DNA of 64,000 nucleotides, taken from Phialocephala subalpina (Eukaryota > Ascomycota > Leotiomycetes > Helotiales > Mollisiaceae). How positions within the stretch are numbered: the stretch's first letter is position 1; each line of letters opens with the position of its first letter. The DNA is taken from positions 624,179 to 688,178 of the forward strand of contig FJOG01000023.1 in the NCBI GenBank assembly GCA_900073065.1, read 5' to 3'. The notes under the pieces were generated by a model. It was not told the DNA's origin. It saw nothing but the letters and a program-made list of their open reading frames with translations, and ran no database searches. This document shows, in pieces, positions 45,593-58,065 of this stretch. The position numbers and the translations under genes were made by a program.

Positions 45593-45912
45593 CTTGAGGC
45601 ATAATCTAGCATGGCAATTGCACATTTTGGGGTTGGATAGAACTTCATGAGTCAATGAAGGAACTGACATTGACGCAGAAGCTGGAGGAATCACCAAGTG
45701 AATGATGTTGACTGAGGTGTATGTGGTAAGCAACGCATCACTGCAATTTTTCTCTAAGCCAGCCTGTTGTCTGTACGGAGCCTCTCTATGTATGACCACA
45801 AGCATCCACGCATCTATCTCCGCTACTCATCCACCATTCCCTGCAACCAAAGCCATCTTCCCAATCTACAATCCCTCCATTCTACCCCTCGCGACCAAAC
45901 ATCCCAGACCCC
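45593..45912. other. Intergenic, convergent 3' ends
   Basis: About 320 bases between convergent genes. No P450-like sequence follows the dioxygenase stop. Nothing else is seen. Confidence 0.5.
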
Positions 45913-48465
45913 TCAAGCCTTACTCGGCTTCTCAAAGTCAAACTTCTCAGCAATCTTATGACTAGTAAGAATCTTCTTATTCATCTCCGGAGTCTGAAGT
46001 GGATACAGAGCCCAGACAGAATTATCCTTATACCAGCCTGGGAACGCGTTCTGCAATAACTTGTAGAAGACGCCTCCTTCGGCCTGGTTGAACTTCGAGC
46101 TTGCGGTTTCGAATCTAGAAGTTTGATTCAGTTAAGCATGTCCCGATAGCAGTAGAGGGGATATAAGAAAGGAGAGAGGAGGGATGTGACATACCCCCAT
46201 TTTGTAAGGTTGGCAGGAGTATAGTCGGTGGTGTAGAAACGATCACCTCTGCAGAGAGCAACGGCATCTGCGAGGATGGCAACTGAAATCGTGTAGCCGG
46301 GGCAGAGACCGGAGGCAGGGAACCAGGGCTTCTTAGCTTCTTCGACTTGGATACCTGGGTAGAATTCGATGTCATCAGGGGTAGGATAAAGTTCGCTCAC
46401 TGTGAGTGGGTTAGATCATGGTTTTCGAAAGGGGTGGGGACACATACAAGCCTTAGCGACTGCTGGGTCGGGGTTGACGTCGACTGTTGCATGGTTAGCA
46501 GAAGGTGGTTTGGATGGATGGAAATGCCTTACGGAAAGTCTTGTGTGGTACAAGATTGAACTTGGCTCGGACCTCATTCAGAGTTGCGATTCCCCATTGG
46601 CGCTGAGATTGGATACCCAACATCTCAATGGGCTTCATCACGAGAGGCGTGCTCTTTGCTCCGAATGCAGCGCCTGGCTTCTCGGTAGCGACGTTGATCA
46701 GGTTGACGAGATCGGCCTCTGTGAAGCTTCCATCCGCCTGGCGCTTGATGCCACCAAATTCTCGCTTCGCTGGTTCGACTGCGACTACCTCCATAGCCCA
46801 TTTACGAGCACCAGCAAGGAATTGGGTCACTGTCAATGAATCTTGACGTGGGTCAGTATCCTGTACACGGACTTGGGTGAAGGATAATACCCACTAGGAT
46901 CATAATCTTCGCCAAACACCTTCTTCATGAATTTCTCAGTCCATTCGGTGTTGGCATCGTTGATAGTAGCGTGCCATCTATAGATCATGTTGAACTCGAC
47001 GCTGACCTGGTTTCCAGTAGCCTTCGGGATGTTGACTCCGGCAATGTCTGGGCGGGGGTCAAGGTTCCAGTTCGACTTGAAGTTGGGGTTCTGGTTCAAG
47101 TTGAGAATGGCTCGAATGTAGTCGTTCAAGATAATGTTGATGTAGAGACCGCAAGTGATCCTACAGTAAAACATTAGCATTTGGGTTGAGTAAATGTGAA
47201 GTGTACGAGGTGGGTACGTACAATCTACCATGCTGGAACAAGTCATTGTCTCTCTTCTTGATAGCAGCTGCCTCGGCATCACTTCCAGCAACGAGTCCCA
47301 TAGGTAGGCTGAATCGCCCGTCCTCGTTGATCTTGGCCAAGTTGGTGACTACGTAGTTGTGGAAACGGTTGAATGCGATGATGAAGGCACAGACTCCTGG
47401 TGGCTGACCGATGAGTCTGAACTCGGCGAAGGCGTCCTTCTTGAGAAGTCCGTCCTTGAATGATCGTACCCCATCTTGTTCCTTCTGACTGTGGCCATAG
47501 AGAGGTGCAAGGTCGAGGTATGAAGAACCCTTAGCACGGGTCGGGTCTCGGTCGTCGGTGTGGAAGATGTCTGTATGATTTCAATTGTTGTGCTGGAAAG
47601 TCTACAAGACGGAAAACCTACCATGGATGATGATGGTCGCAAGGTAGAACAGCATGTTCGAAATGCCATTGGGATGAGTCTTGGCAGGGCCGGTACGAAG
47701 CAACAACTCTTGAGCAGGTCAGCATCAGTCGTCACATAATTTGGTAACATACTGTCGAAGATGTCTGATGGACTTGGTGGGTTGGGCAGCTTGGGGCGTT
47801 TAGCTTCGGTGGTTCGGGCATAGTGGCTACCAGCAGCTCCAAGAAGAGGGTGCTCAGGATTCTAATTGGTCAGTCTGAGCGAATCGTCCTTGTATTTCGA
47901 GAGAAAAAAAGAGTGGTCACTCACGTTATTAGATCCTATTGCCCAGAAACTTTAAGTCAGTATACTTTTTCATATGATTGTCCCGGGAGTAATGGGACAT
48001 GCAACTAGAGGAGGTCTGTCCTCAAGCAGGCGAAACGTAAGATCTTACCATCAGCAGAGCGATATCTCAAGTCGGGATCGGCTGTGATCGGAGGATTCGG
48101 TCCACCGAAACCGAGGAGCGTCTTTGGAGGATGCTCAAGCTCAAACCACAGCTTCTTGACGAGGAATCCGGTGGCCAAGTCTCGGGCTTTGGATTCGTTC
48201 GAGAGGGAAGCTAAGAACTGGACAACCTTCTCTACCTGAAATTCAGGGTCGGCACGGTATTCGTTGTTTCGGTTCAAGGTAAAAGTGTGCTTACAAAGTC
48301 TTTGCCTTTGGGATTCAACCCACCACCGATGACAAGGTTGGCAAACCCATGAACGAATTGGCCAAGCAGGGAGGGATGATCTTCCTGGGTGTGAATCTTC
48401 TCCGCGAGTTCGTTGATCTTCGAGGCCAACTCCTCATCGTGGAACTGGGTCTTTTCAGAGGCCAT
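45913..48465 (-). CDS. Ppo/alpha-DOX-type fatty-acid dioxygenase, heme-peroxidase domain only
   Basis: Eleven coding exons join in frame to 639 residues: 48465-48295, 48235-48049, 47935-47925, 47861-47753, 47708-47622, 47570-47222, 47160-46895, 46829-46533, 46483-46448, 46399-46195, 46114-45913. The heme-peroxidase landmarks of linoleate dioxygenases are present: LLLRTGPAKTHPNGISNMLF, the distal histidine in IIIHDIFHTDDRD, YLDLAPLYGHSQ, FNRFHNYVV and the Tyr/His pair in EFNMIYRWHATI. Such enzymes oxygenate C18 fatty acids to oxylipins that control sporulation in fungi. Standard PpoA-C proteins are about 1,100 residues with a C-terminal P450 half; here the protein stops after the peroxidase domain and no P450 follows. 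The third exon is only 11 nt. The start MASEKTQFHDEELASK is the first ATG of the leading exon. Confidence 0.87.
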
Positions 48466-51132
48466 CTTCAAGTTGTATGCTGTTTGGAGGAAAGATCGAT
48501 GGGAAGTAAGTTGATTTGTACGAAGCACAGATAAATCAGCTTCGTTTGGAAAGCGGGGTGTTTGGCGAGCTGAATATTCTACGCTAACGCAACTCGTGAG
48601 GCGTTAAGTAGGTAAAATATATAGGTGATAGATCGATAATTCAGAGAACAATTATGACATGCAATAAGACATCATGTAACGCTGTAAAATCGCGCCTTCT
48701 CAAAGGAGCTGGCGGTGAAGATTAAATGTGACTTATTCCCTGCTCACTATTGCGGGAAAGAACGATCAACCCAGTCTGCTTCCAATCACATTTTGCGATG
48801 TCTAAAAGGACAGGTACGACAGGTAGAAGCTTCAGCCCTTCAAAGATGGAGCTATATCTGGACAGAGCATCCCAAATCCACAAATGGCTGACTGAACATC
48901 AATCTTCCCTCCTGCCCCACGTTCACGAGGGGAAAGCTTTGGAGGGGTCCAGCAATGGCGTCGCTGAAGATATGCCCCTAGATACGCCACAATGCAGATA
49001 GTAGAATCGAGTAGCACGTACTTGCAAAACCAATCATCTCTTAAACAAACGGGCGCAATCTCGATCAAAAAATACGTTGAGATATGACTTCACCGCTATG
49101 TTCAAAAGATCTAGATGGGCTCATATTCTTTTCTTTTTGCGGAAGCCAAGGAGGAAGTGAGCATCCGATAGGTAAGGTTATTCCAGTCTCTGTCAGTCGT
49201 TGAAATGGCCCCGGCGTTCAGGCTTGGCTCGGGACGTCTGCAGCTGTGACAGGATGAAGTACTCTGCCGCCATTGACCAAGCCATCCTGAGCGGAAAGAA
49301 CAGCATCGTCGCGATCCCGCACATGGATGGCCCGCGCCTCCATGCAGCCGGGCGTTGAGATGTCATTTGTACAGAAGAGGGAGAAGTGCAGGAGAGAAGA
49401 AAGAAATGTGTTTCAGGTGATACAGTACAGACCTTGCTGTTCTGAAAAGTACGCAGTAACCTTAAATACACACTGCTTAATCTCCCGAAACCTAATGCGG
49501 GAAAGCGTGCCAACCACCAGAATCTCTTGACTCCCCCTTAATTCTCGCTCTTCAGGCCCCATTCTTGCCTCTGTCCATCCAAATCAACAACTTCCACTTG
49601 AAAGCACGCTGCAATCCCCAAGTGATCAGCTTTCAGTTGGACCAACGCTGCAAACTCGCTGACTCCCTATGAGCATCTTGTAGTATTGCTAGAGTACAGC
49701 TTGTTCAGTGCTGGACTACAGCACTGCCCATGCTCTCGTTGCTTGCAGTCACTTGAATCAGGCCCTGGTCCAGGTGCAGTTTGTGTGGCAGCACATGTGG
49801 TCAGTTTCGTAGTGCTTCGATCACAGACTGTCTGTCCCCATGGTCGTTTCATCTTGGTCCTGCACAGATCGATCTCTGGTTCTTCACCGCTTGGTCTCCT
49901 TGCGTCGGATTGGGCCACTGCAAAATTGCATTTTAATTTTGTCTGCATGGATTTGCAATTCTACAATTTGAGAATCGCTCATTCCATATCTCGCTCTTGC
50001 ATAGTGATACCGACTTAAGCACTTTGCTTCGTTTCGATTGAAGAAGTCCTGTCTGTAGTGGTTTTCATTGTACGCTTGTAGATTTCCAGCACTGTTTCGA
50101 GACGTCCTCGTTGGTCTGTATGTTCAAATTGCCTACTGAAGAAGGTATGATCTTGATCAGATCATAACGGGCAGACCGCAGACTTCAATCCAAACTTCAG
50201 TAAAATCTGTCTGTGGTGGGCTGTGATGTATGTGTAAAGCAAAACATACACAAAGAGAGATAGGCATGCTGCATTCACATGCTGTCTTCTTAAGTGATTA
50301 AGGGATCGCCAGCATTATTCTCCTCTGTGCACATATTGCATGGGATAGAGTCCTTGAGAGACAGTCCCAGAACATGGTTCTTCCAAGTTCTACCACAAGT
50401 CCATGTGATGAGGCATCTTTGATGGAATATCTAAAGGCCAGATGCAATGCAGAGCCCCTCATCATATATTGGTTTGCAACTCTAGTGGTATTGATTCAGA
50501 TCTGCAGTACAGACTTTCTGACTGATTTATTTGCTTTCGAGTGCTGGGACATTCGCGAGCTACACAAATGGTGAAGGGGCATATTGTAGTGCAAGCATGC
50601 ATCTAACTTGGAGGACCGAGCATTGCAACTCCAATGCCTATCAGCTCAAAGATGCGCCGATATCTAGTCGAGGCACCAAACATGAAGCAGAAGCTCAAAG
50701 AAGACAAGTAACTCGGTGCACTGTGGATCGAGGAACAGTAGCCTTAAGTGAAACACAACGTGTGCACAGGAAGTGCGTGCGAGTACAGCCTGAAGTACTG
50801 CATTTGATATTTGGGCACAGAAGAACGTCTCCAAGCAGGGTCCCACGATGGGAGAAATAAATCACAGTTCTTAAAGAGCCGAAAAGAGGGGGAAGTGAGT
50901 GTACATCCTCCATTCGGTAGCTACACTTGCTTCGCTTTATATCTACTTTGTGCGTTGGGTGAGAACGAAGAGCATGCCTCGTTATCGTCTGCTGTAATTC
51001 CAAATGTAACAACCCTACAACGCCAATCTTTGTACTAGAAACATGATCGCAACGCACACTGTATTTTCTGCTTCTTCAGCCCAAAGATAACAATAACCCC
51101 TTCCAGAAGCGGATTCATCAAGAAGCTGCCCA
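48466..51132. other. Intergenic, about 2.7 kb
   Basis: The longest stretch without a supported gene apart from the repeat blocks. It contains A/T-rich and Cys-rich short frames only. A short inverted repeat TATGATCT-TGATC-AGATCATA is at about 50144-50164, followed within 100 bp by TGTATGT...ACATACA. Either could be a regulatory dyad or chance. Confidence 0.4.
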
Positions 51133-51930
51133 CTACTCAAGTATATTGTAATGAGGAGACCATGTAAGGAAACTGCCATCAGCAGCCTTCCAAACCCACG
51201 TCAGATCATCTCTACTCTCCTTGTCCTCCGGACCCTCACCCTCGATTCCCAACTGAGTACTAATCCTAGGAACGCCGACGGCAACGAACTTTTTTCGCGT
51301 TACGAAATCCTTCGCCGGATTTGCTGAACCCTCCAGGAACTCGAAGGATCTACATATGTGCCAGTTGGTAATTGTAAGGTGAGCGAAAGCTTTTGCATTG
51401 CGATACTGTACCCGATGATCCATTTGCAGTCCACCCAAAGGCCCGCCTCCAACCACGTTGGACGAATGCCTTGATAAATCTGTAATGTGCGAAGCTCCAG
51501 CTTTGTAGGGGCCGTCGAGATTCTCTCTGTGAAATCGGTACGGAAACTGAGGCTGGAATTAGCATTGATCGGAGATCGATGGAGAGATTGCTCACTTAAT
51601 AGCCACATGCTGGATCTGTCCGAAGACGTGATGAGGCATCTTTACCAACTGTTTAATCTGGATATCGCGCAGATCGAAGGTGCACGTCTTGTAGAAGATC
51701 TCCTCAGCATTCCCTCGCAGGCCTCTGACACAAGCTGGCATCTTCTGAGATGCTGGGTCCCAGTCGCAGAGAGAGCACTTGATAATCATCTCCTTGATCT
51801 CAACGGGCGTAGTCTCATAGCTGGCCTTGGGTTTGCCAGTTTGTTCATCGGCTTCAGGAACTTCGGCCTCGACTTTGGGCTCGATTGGCAGTGCGGTGCA
51901 AGTAGTGGACTCGGGCTCGTGGGATGACAT
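51133..51930 (-). CDS. Unknown protein, 230 residues
   Basis: Exons 51930-51596, 51552-51412 and 51349-51133 join in frame. The N-terminal 45 residues are acidic and Pro/Glu-rich. Then comes EIKEMIIKCSLCDWDPASQK, with two cysteines and a later Cys (ACVRGLRG), and a mixed beta-like region (LELRTLQIYQGIRPTWLEAG). The last exon begins SFEFLEGSANPAKDF and ends SFLTWSPHYNILE. The second intron (51411-51350) is chosen because it is the only phase-2 GT...AG pair joining CKWIIG to SFEFLEG without a stop; the first is only 43 nt. I recognise no domain, and no signal peptide or membrane span is visible. Moderately sure that it is a gene. Confidence 0.55.
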
Positions 51931-52915
51931 GGTTATGGTGGCTGCGACGATTTGCGTGCGAAAGAGAGTTGCTTTATGGAGCTCGTTGATTGGGCCCCTG
52001 TTCAAGGACTGTGTTAACCTTTGCGATCTCCAATTAGGAAGATTCAGAGCACTTACAAGAACGGAGAAGTTGTACATTCTAACCCGAGGGTCGAAATGGA
52101 ATTCTTCTGGGTGACGCGCTGCAAGAAAGGTCGGCTGATTGTCTCTCGGTCTAGTGTGGCGCAGATGAGAAATCGAACAAGCGCAGGAGAAGACTTTATT
52201 GAGATCTAGCGCTCCGGGATACCATCTTCAGTGATCTCGTATGCCCCACTAGCGTCAATGAGCTCTGGTGTACTTGAATCGACGCAGGTCGATGCCTGGT
52301 GCATTCAGATCTTGGAGTAGGGAGAAGGCCACAAGAAGCAGTACCATTTCACACTTTTCAATCAGCAACCAAGCCTTGTTTTGTGAGAGCAGGTTCTCTC
52401 CCTAACGATCACGCAAAACTACACGTACAACTGAAAACAGTTTTAACACCAGCCAGGACAGGCAAGCTTCAGAAGGATCGTGTAGAGATTACTGTTTTCA
52501 GAATCATGGTGCGGCCGCAGGGTCTCAGCTAGAGCGAGCTTCAGAAGCTCGTGGTGCCATCATCCGCATGCTTCAAAAAATATCTGCTGTCTAAAGACAA
52601 GGTAGTCATTGAGTACTTCGTCCTGCATGTATGCTACGGTTCTTTTGTTTAACCTCTTTAACCTCTTTTGCGGTTTAGAAAATCGCATTAAAGCTCTAGT
52701 CAAGTTTGTTTTGTTTCAATTTCTCGCAAGGGTGGTAATCAATGATGATCATCGGAACCTCAAATGTTATAACACAGTCAATGTCAAAAACCTATCAAAC
52801 ATTAAGATTATGGTATACCAATAGACTGCTCTCCTTCCGCTGCCGTTAATTCGACTCCCTCGACAATCTCAATCTAAGCTCATGTCCTGCACTGCATTTC
52901 GTGTGGCTCTTTAAC
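51931..52915. other. Intergenic, about 1 kb
   Basis: Spacer between two minus-strand genes; should contain the promoter of the gene ending at 51930. No other gene is seen. Confidence 0.45.
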
Positions 52916-54600
52916 TCACTCCGCCCATATGGGCAGCCCGCTCTCCCTGATATGCCGCGTCACGGCTTCACAAAATTTGTTTCTTCTCACCACGAACGCA
53001 TCCTGCGATGCCTCTCCTGTAGCCTCAAGGGACAACCTGGCAAATAGAGCTCTTGCAGATTCGAATGGCGCAAGGATGACCATACGACCTATTAATTTCT
53101 TGTTGTCTTCGAGGAACCACTCGACGGATTGACATATCCTGTCTGCACAATCGATGGAGTTCTGCGCAAGAATCTGCGAGTTCATTGCAGCAAGTGCATG
53201 TGGTGCTATGTTTGACCGCCGTGCGAACGTTTTGATGTCGATGAGTAGAGTGTTGAGAAATATTTGGAGCATCTCATAGTATGAAAGCCCCGATGCATTG
53301 TCCCAGTTCGCAAAATCGAAAGAGATTGGATATATGTTGCTTTCGACGTCGAGATTCAATGCGCTCCATTTCGCTTGTCGTGGTATATAAAGCGATGGCA
53401 TGTCGTCTCTGCCTCGGATGCGGCGCTCCCAATCGTTGAAGGCTTGCTGAATAGCCAGCCCATCAAGTATGAGACTGTTCATCTGTGACGCCATGTCTGG
53501 CACGGATGCGATCTGCTCTTGCTGTTGTAGATTGTCGAACTTCTCCATCAGGACTGGAATCTCAAAGCCGATGTCAATGACCGTTCCCAGTTTGGAGGCA
53601 CTTAGTGGCTCCAATGTCTTCCACGGAGGGTTGATCCATTTGGGTAAACTCAGGAAATTCGCTTTTCGTGTGGAAAGAGCGATTGGTAGGTGGATCGAGC
53701 GGTATTCATAGAACGTCCTCCGGCTCGAGTCAGATTGCAAATTTTCGACCCCACGGGTCTTGAGGATGGCAGAGACACCATTAAGATGGTGCATGAGTGC
53801 GCTCAAGGATTTGTTGGTCATCATCTGTTGAGTGTTAATGGCATATCAAATAGGAATGTCAAGGAAACTCACCTCGTACATCCCACACGCCAGCGAAGTT
53901 ACTAGTGCAGCGTTTACCTGATGTTGAGACAGACCTGATGGTCGAGGAGCCAACCCAGAACGGAGCCCATTGAGAGCACGAGAATATTGCTTAAGACTGG
54001 CGGTAGACAGTTCACCTTCATGCCGGTCGAGGCCGACCAGAGACAAAGACATTGCTAGCAAAGAGTCGCTGAGCATCTCCGAGTGCTGTGATTTGAGGGC
54101 CAAGCTGCAAGCGGTAGCAATCCAGCTTGCACCATTCAGTTCACCTCTCTCACAGGTGAACTTGGGTAGTTCAGGCACATATCGTTCCCGAAGGAGTGCC
54201 ATATAGCCTGACCTGTTTTGAGGTGCTGCAAGAGAGTGGTCCGAGGCTTCATTGATGAAAGGAAGAATCGTGATTGAACTGGAATATTTCGATGACTGCT
54301 CTTGAGACTGCCTTTGCCGGACTAGATCGGAAGATTTCCGAGTCTTTTGTGGCGTTTTCCTTGGAGATGAAGCATTTCTTTTAGCAGCCGGTTCGGTCCC
54401 AAAGAATACAAATTCGAGTTTCCGTTGATATCCTGGACATTGAAGGCCATGGTCAGCGCAACGGCGGCAGGCTGGAGTCTCACCTCCACACTGATCGATT
54501 AGCACGTTTATTTAAAGTTATGGTGATAGCTAACCTTCACTTTGCGTTGCCGGCAGGTATGACATCTTTTGACATGAGAGCGACCCCTTACGCCAACCAT
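52916..54600 (-). CDS. Zn2Cys6 fungal transcription factor
   Basis: Exons 54600-54535, 54490-53873 and 53824-52916 give 530 residues. The binuclear zinc cluster is split by the first intron (54534-54491); the join restores C-X2-C-X6-C-X6-C-X2-C-X6-C at residues about 13-38 (CHTCRQRKVKC then GGETPACRRCADHGLQC). A basic linker (KRNASSPRKTPQKTRKSSD) follows. The remaining 400 residues are the helical regulatory domain found in many such proteins (fungal TF domain, DUF3468 type), with MMTNKSLSALMHHLNGVSAI at the start of exon 3. It acts in the nucleus, binding CGG-type repeats as monomer or dimer. It lies about 1.6 kb from, and divergent to, the amidase gene at 56188, which makes local control possible but unproven. 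Confidence 0.88.
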
Positions 54601-56187
54601 GGCAAGACAACGACCCAGTAGGTCGTGCTCGTAGGGTAGCCGAAGTGCTCAAGTGGTATCAGTGACATGCATCCAAGAGGCAGGCATGCATGCGCTCGCA
54701 TTTATGGGACAGAAGAGGAAGTCTTGACGCGCAGTACACTTCTCAATTGAGTTGTTGTTGCACTTCCCGCGTTGCTGACTGAGGAATGGTTTGATTCATT
54801 AGCGCACCTCTCAATATTGCGGGTCTATTATGACCTCAAGCTCTGCCACGGACTACCAAATTGAGAATAGGTTCGCCTCCTTCACGTAAAAACGAGCCTC
54901 GGTAAAGCTTTCAGGGGGTTTGAGAGCGCAAGCGAGGCGAGGGAAAGGGGGCGAAGAGAACTATCTTGGACGTGGAGGAATATCATCAACATATCCAAGG
55001 CGGATTGAGTCCTCATCTGTCGGCGAGCTCTGAGGTAGCTGATGACCTATGCAATTGACTTGGTGGTCGAAGATTGGGTTCCTTGATCCCTGCAAAAGGT
55101 TTGTCGGATATATTTTCGTCCTAATAGTCTGATGTCTTTGAAGGCGAAACTTCATCGTTTCGTGGTTCCAGTAGGAAGTATGGATGCAGCGGTCTCGTCG
55201 ACATATGCTTCATCTCTTTGAGTCATGAAAATAACTCGAGAGCACGTAAGCAACGTGACCTTCAACCACCTTGCCCCAACAACTCCAATGTCTCCCTCTC
55301 TGCCACTTGAAATGCTTCAGCCAAGGTCAGTAGCTGTTGGAATTCCTACTCCGGTATTCCCTTGTGCTCAGAACTCGATATTAATTTTCCGCTAGAGCTC
55401 CGCTCGCTCGGATTTCAGCTCATGTTCCGCCGCCCAGCTTGGACACGAGGAAAATGTACTTGAGCGGGTATGACATTATGGTTCGCCGTTCATGTTGTAT
55501 TCCTTTCAAGCTTCGTGGGAGATCGAAGAAATAAACGAGGGTCTATTTCCTCTCGGTGGTATGCGGAGAGCCGGAGCAAATTCGTTATTGAGCTCGAGCT
55601 CAAAGCCATCTTTGTCGACTAGATGGTGGAAGTGGAGGTAGAATTGCCTCCCAGAAGGCCAGCGCCATCAACTAGATATGATAGATCCCGCTCAGGCGTG
55701 TTTGTGATGAAAATGATCTCAGGTTGGAATTTGGAAATGTTTGGGCAAAGAAGAACGTTCGAAGTTTGAAGAGAGGTTGAGAAAGATCACTGCACGTGCT
55801 ATGCCCCACCCAAGCCGAGCTTGGATCTTCTACTGGCTCGTGCGTTTAACCACTTCCCTTTTCTCGTTGAGGAAGCATCTTTCCTGAATATATGGAACCT
55901 TAAGTGGAAGTCATCGCCTCATTCTCATTTGCCCAGGAACCCCGAATTCAATGCGAGGCTGCTCCGAAACAATTGCTAAAGCCAACCCCACGATTGCGAT
56001 AAGTAAGCATGAACACCTCTTATCGACCCCGCACTAGGTCTCTTAGGAGGGGATATCGATGATATCAGTGAGTGATTTACCCGGCACTTGATTCAATAAC
56101 ATTTATTTCCGAGTCTACTACTTTGCTTCAATCTTTCAACACATCATACACCTATTTGTTTGGCCTTGTCTAGAACCAGAATTAACA
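54601..56187. other. Intergenic, shared upstream region of regulator and amidase
   Basis: About 1.6 kb between divergent genes with no supported gene. The last 200 bases carry two GATA-factor-type sites (separate entry). Confidence 0.5.
55998..56024. promoter_or_regulatory. Two opposed GATA sites upstream of the amidase
   Basis: CGATAAG at 55997-56003 on the plus strand and its reverse, CTTATCG, at 56019-56025 face each other about 170-190 bp before the amidase ATG. Paired HGATAR sites are the typical targets of the nitrogen regulator AreA/Nit2, which controls acetamidase-type genes. Function here is inference. Confidence 0.45.
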
Positions 56188-58065
56188 ATGGGTTGGGAAG
56201 ATATTGCAGCAGATAAAAAGAAACGCATTGCGGACTCGATCCCGCAAGAATGGCGGATCAAATCAGAGCCAACGGATGTGTCCGTGATGGCATATCCGAA
56301 GCAAAGTGGGATCATGTCTGCTGAGGAGCTTGCTATCACAGAATCGACGGCCGTCGACCTGGTTGCTCAGCTGGCTGCGGGGAAGCTGTCTTCTGTAGCT
56401 GTCACGACGGCTTTCTTGAAAAGAGCAGCATTAGCTCATCAACTGGTGAGTTTCTCACTTCTGCGTTGTATACGCATGACTGATGGCTGGCTAGACAAAT
56501 TGTGCTCTCGAGTTCTTTCCTGATATAGCATTGGCACGTGCTAAATTCCTTGACGAAGCCTTGAAGAAAGATGGCAAGCCTGTCGGACCTCTCCACGGTC
56601 TACCGATATCTTTGAAAGATCAATTCAGGATCAAGGTTCGTTCCATCAAGGTAACTATGCCAGATATGTGCTAAACAGTAATTCAGGATCTTGAAACCTC
56701 CATGGGATATGTGGCATGGATTGGGAAGTACGAAGAAGGGAACTCAGTTCTTGTCGACATGTTGGAGAGAGCCGGAGCCGTGTTCTACGTCAAAACCAGT
56801 GTACCTCAAAGTTTGATGGTCTGCGAGACTGTGAACAATGTCATCGGACGAACGACCAATCCACGTGAGCTCCCATTCCTTCTCGAGAGATGTCAAGCTG
56901 ACCCAACAAGGCAACAAAAACTGGTCATGCGGCGGATCATCAGGAGGGGAAGGCGCAATGGTTGGGTTCAGAGGTGGAATTATCGGGGTTGGAACAGACA
57001 TCGGTGGCTCGATCCGAGTACCATCGGCATTTAACTTCCTTTATGGACTCCGACCTTCCCACGGTCGACTTCCATATGGCAAAATGGCAAACTCGATGGA
57101 GGGGCAAGAGACAGTCCACAGCGTCTGTGGACCATTGACGCACTCAGTCGCCGACATGCGTCTTTTCGTTCAATCTGTCCTAGCTGAAGAGCCATGGAAG
57201 TACGATTCAAAGGTCATCCCGCTGCCATGGCGAGGAGTTGAAGCCGAAGCTGTCAAGGCCAAGATAACTTCAGGAGGTCTGACACTTGGTTACTACAATT
57301 GCGATGGCAATGTGAGTTTTGCTGCTGATTTGGGAGACCGGAATTGACCTTGGCAGGTTTTACCTCACCCGCCAATCCTTCGAGGTATCGAGACCGTCGT
57401 CTCAACGATGAAGAAGGCAGGGCATACAGTCTTCCCTTGGAAACCATACAAGCATGATTACGCTGTCAACCTAATCAACGGCATCTATGCTTCAGACGGC
57501 GGAACCGACATATTCAACACCCTCAAAGAGTCCGGCGAACCCGCGATACCGAATTTTGCTGACTTGATCAATTCCACCCTGCCCAAGATCGACATGAACG
57601 AACTCTGGGATGTTCATTTGAAGAAATGGGCGTTCCAATGCGAGTACCTTGAGCAGTTTCGCCTGATGGAAGAGAAACTCGGTAAGGAGATCGACGCGAT
57701 CATTGCTCCGATAACACCGACTGCGGCGATCAGACATAACCAGTTCAAGTACTATGGTTATGCGAGCGCGATCAACTTGCTGGACTTCACGAGTGTTGTT
57801 GTGCCTGTCACGTTCGCGGACAAGAGTATTGACGTGAAGGACGCGAACTTCAAGCCTCTGAATGACATGGACAAGACGGTTCAAGCCGAGTGTAAGTGAA
57901 CCTATGCGAGACGAGAACTGAAGCTAATAGTTGATAGACGATGCGGATGCATATCATGGAGCACCAGTCGCGGTACAGATTGTGGGAAGAAGATTGACCG
58001 AGGAAAGAATCATGGAGATCGCGGAGGAAATTGGAAAGCTACTGGGAAATGAGATCACGCTGTGA
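56188..58065 (+). CDS. Amidase, acetamidase (amdS) type
   Basis: Six exons (56188-56445, 56495-56635, 56687-56864, 56911-57311, 57357-57891, 57938-58065) give 546 residues, typical of fungal acetamidases. The enzyme hydrolyses short amides to acid and ammonia in the cytosol. The Ser-cisSer-Lys triad of the amidase-signature fold is complete: Lys in GPLHGLPISLKDQF, the cis-Ser in SCGGSSGGEGAMV and the nucleophile Ser in GTDIGGSIRVPSAF. The C-terminal end APVAVQIVGRRLTEER is also conserved. All introns are 45-51 nt, and the third restores NPRNKNWSCGG. For intron 2 the donor at 56636 was preferred over 56651 because the latter would leave only 36 nt. GATA sites upstream fit nitrogen control. An isochorismatase-like hydrolase follows on the same strand. 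Confidence 0.93.
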
